The notes below the pieces were generated by a model, which was not told the DNA's origin, did not search any database, and was given only the letters and a program-made list of their open reading frames with translations. DNA of 6,986 bases from Syntrophorhabdaceae bacterium PtaU1.Bin034 (GTDB lineage Bacteria > Desulfobacterota_G > Syntrophorhabdia > Syntrophorhabdales > WCHB1-27): contig MVRP01000209.1 in assembly GCA_002067405.1 (NCBI GenBank), positions 1 through 6,986 of the forward strand, given 5' to 3'. Shown here piece after piece: positions 6,385 to 6,986 of this stretch. Made by a program: the position numbers and the translations under genes. Numbering within the stretch: position 1 is the stretch's first letter; each line of letters starts with the position of its first letter.

Positions 6385-6399
6385 CAAAAAAGTTTTTTG
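6385..6399. repeat. A/T palindrome just after htrA
   Basis: CAAAAAA-G-TTTTTTG is a perfect 15-base palindrome nine bases past the htrA stop. It gives six T's in the transcript, but no G+C stem precedes them, so it is not a standard terminator. Confidence 0.4.
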
Positions 6400-6411
6400 C
6401 CCTCCTCGCCG

Positions 6412-6457
6412 CCGCCCCGATCAAGAGGTCCGGTTCTCAGGACCCTGGTCGGGGCGG
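6412..6457 (+). terminator. Strong two-part hairpin in the htrA 3' region
   Basis: The outer stem pairs CCGCCCCGATC (6412-6422) with GGTCGGGGCGG (6447-6457): 11 pairs including one U-G. An internal loop AAGA/CT leads to an inner stem GGTCC/GGACC (6427-6431, 6440-6444) with an eight-base loop. It is very stable, yet no T-run follows (the next bases are TACTTTC). It may block 3' exonucleases or end htrA mRNA inefficiently. It could also be one copy of a dispersed palindromic repeat. Confidence 0.5.
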
Positions 6458-6495
6458 TACTTTCACGACAGTGTAATCTTTATCGTCCGCTTCCC

Positions 6496-6524
6496 TTGAA
6501 CACCTCCGGGGACGTACTTATATT
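6496..6524 (+). promoter_or_regulatory. Candidate sigma70 promoter
   Basis: TTGAAC (four of six) and TATATT (five of six) are separated by exactly 17 bases. Transcription would start near 6531 and reach the intrinsic terminator at 6674-6732. No protein gene of convincing size lies in between. Confidence 0.45.
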
Positions 6525-6530
6525 GACTTC

Positions 6531-6732
6531 ATGGTCGTCCGTCAGAAATCGTCAAATGAGGTTTCGACGCAGAGTGCATGAAGACGATGGTAAGGACCAT
6601 AAGGAAGAATGTTTCTGCCTCCGAGAAAGAGGCGGCAAATAAGTAAATAAAGCGTATCACTCCTCCCTAACGAGAGATGGCCACCTAACCCCCTTAAACC
6701 CCTATGCCCCGGGTGGCCGTCTCTTTTTTTTT
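6531..6732 (+). ncRNA. Candidate small RNA, about 200 bases
   Basis: The segment runs from the predicted start of the TTGAAC/TATATT promoter to the end of the T-run of a strong terminator. Inside are a small hairpin GCCTC/GAGGC (6617-6633) and only very short reading frames: 16 codons from 6531, 28 from 6556 and 22 from 6578, none with a clear Shine-Dalgarno site. Alternatively it is the distal 3' untranslated region of htrA. I recognise no known RNA family. Confidence 0.35.
6674..6732 (+). terminator. Intrinsic terminator
   Basis: GAGATGGCCACC (6674-6685) pairs with GGTGGCCGTCTC (6712-6723) over 12 positions, with one U-G pair, followed by nine T's (6724-6732). The loop is long (26 bases) and C-rich. 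It is the only classic rho-independent terminator in the window and ends whatever is transcribed rightward after htrA. Confidence 0.85.
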
Positions 6733-6839
6733 CACTCTCGGGAGACACCCCGGTAAGGCGAATACCATTTCAGTCGTTACGGCAATACCCCCTTATTTGG
6801 AGCGGCGCGGCGAGCGAAAGAGGGATTCTGCGATTTCCG

Positions 6840-6866
6840 TTGAAAGATAGCAAAAGGCAGTATAAA
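6840..6866 (+). promoter_or_regulatory. Possible promoter of the rightmost gene
   Basis: TTGAAA (five of six) and TATAAA (five of six) are present, but the spacer is 15 bases, shorter than ideal. TAAAGT at 6863-6868 would give a 17-base spacer with a poorer -10. The position after the terminator and before the start at 6922 supports a promoter here. Confidence 0.35.
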
Positions 6867-6898
6867 GTCTTTAGGCTTATGCTTATCAGTTAAGACTT
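6865..6898 (+). repeat. Inverted repeat in the leader of the rightmost gene
   Basis: AAGTCTT (6865-6871) and AAGACTT (6892-6898) are perfect inverted arms around a 20-base loop that contains the tandem GCTTAT-GCTTAT (6875-6886 region). A separate 10-base palindrome CAGGATCCTG lies at 6908-6917. Either could be a regulator site or an mRNA hairpin. Confidence 0.3.
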
Positions 6899-6921
6899 AA
6901 GGGGATGCAGGATCCTGTAAG

Positions 6922-6986
6922 GTGACGATCAGAGAGAAGATAGGTTTGATCTTTCCGAGCGAGGACCGGATACCACGCGAGTGGGC
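6922..6986 (+). CDS. Start of an unidentified protein gene (runs off window)
   Basis: A frame opens at GTG, with AGGA nine bases upstream (6909-6912) and an in-frame TAA at 6898, and stays open to the end of the window. The 21 complete codons give MTIREKIGLIFPSEDRIPREW, which reads like a real protein start, but I do not recognise it. A later TTG at 6943 is a possible alternative start. Nothing can be said about function. Confidence 0.4.
   Translation, partial: MTIREKIGLIFPSEDRIPREW

Noticed and set aside
6397..6642. 81-codon plus-strand frame after htrA
   Set aside because: It starts at TTG with no ribosome site, runs through the stable hairpin, and is rich in Pro/Arg/Ser without any family resemblance.
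6542..6748. 68-codon minus-strand frame across the terminator
   Set aside because: It reads through the terminator stem and T-run, and its sequence is low-complexity and unlike known proteins.
6801..6826. AGCGGCGCGGCGAGCGAAAGAGGG resemblance to a conserved 23S rRNA segment (GGCGAGCGAA), quoted here only in part as GGCGAGCGAAAG
   Set aside because: The flanking bases do not match 23S rRNA on either side and the similarity covers under 20 bases, so it is most likely chance.

Overview
The window reads as an ordinary bacterial chromosome segment of moderately high G+C from a Gram-negative-type cell. Evidence for this is the periplasmic HtrA/DegP protease, a two-membrane-span sensor kinase and many Shine-Dalgarno sites. 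The gene set and protein style would fit Desulfobacterota or a neighbouring phylum, but that is inference from general resemblance and no marker gene settles it.

Left part (1-1610, minus strand): an operon-like pair, ackA (acetate kinase) followed 9 bases later by the 5' end of xfp (phosphoketolase), which runs off the window. Phosphoketolase makes acetyl phosphate from sugar phosphates and acetate kinase turns it into acetate plus ATP. The two therefore form a short energy-yielding branch.

Next (1763-2318, plus strand): a toxin-antitoxin pair with a BrnT-type RNase toxin first and a ribbon-helix-helix antitoxin second. They overlap by 41 bases and look more A+T-rich than their neighbours. 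A stretch without a convincing gene follows (2319-2706), holding several small inverted repeats.

Centre (2707-6375, plus strand): an OmpR-family response regulator, its histidine kinase (one-base stop/start overlap) and an HtrA/DegP protease with a signal sequence and two PDZ domains. Between kinase and protease lie three 6-base half-sites repeated every 11 bases, placed 10 bases before a good -10 element. This is the geometry of an OmpR/PhoB/PmrA-type activator site, so the regulator very likely controls the protease in an envelope-stress circuit comparable in logic to CpxRA-degP.

Right part (6376-6986): mostly non-coding. It holds a strong two-part hairpin just after the protease gene, a sigma70-like promoter about 200 bases before a clear intrinsic terminator (together a candidate small RNA), then a second weak promoter and the first 21 codons of an unidentified gene that leaves the window. 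I see no tRNA, rRNA, CRISPR array or intact insertion sequence.
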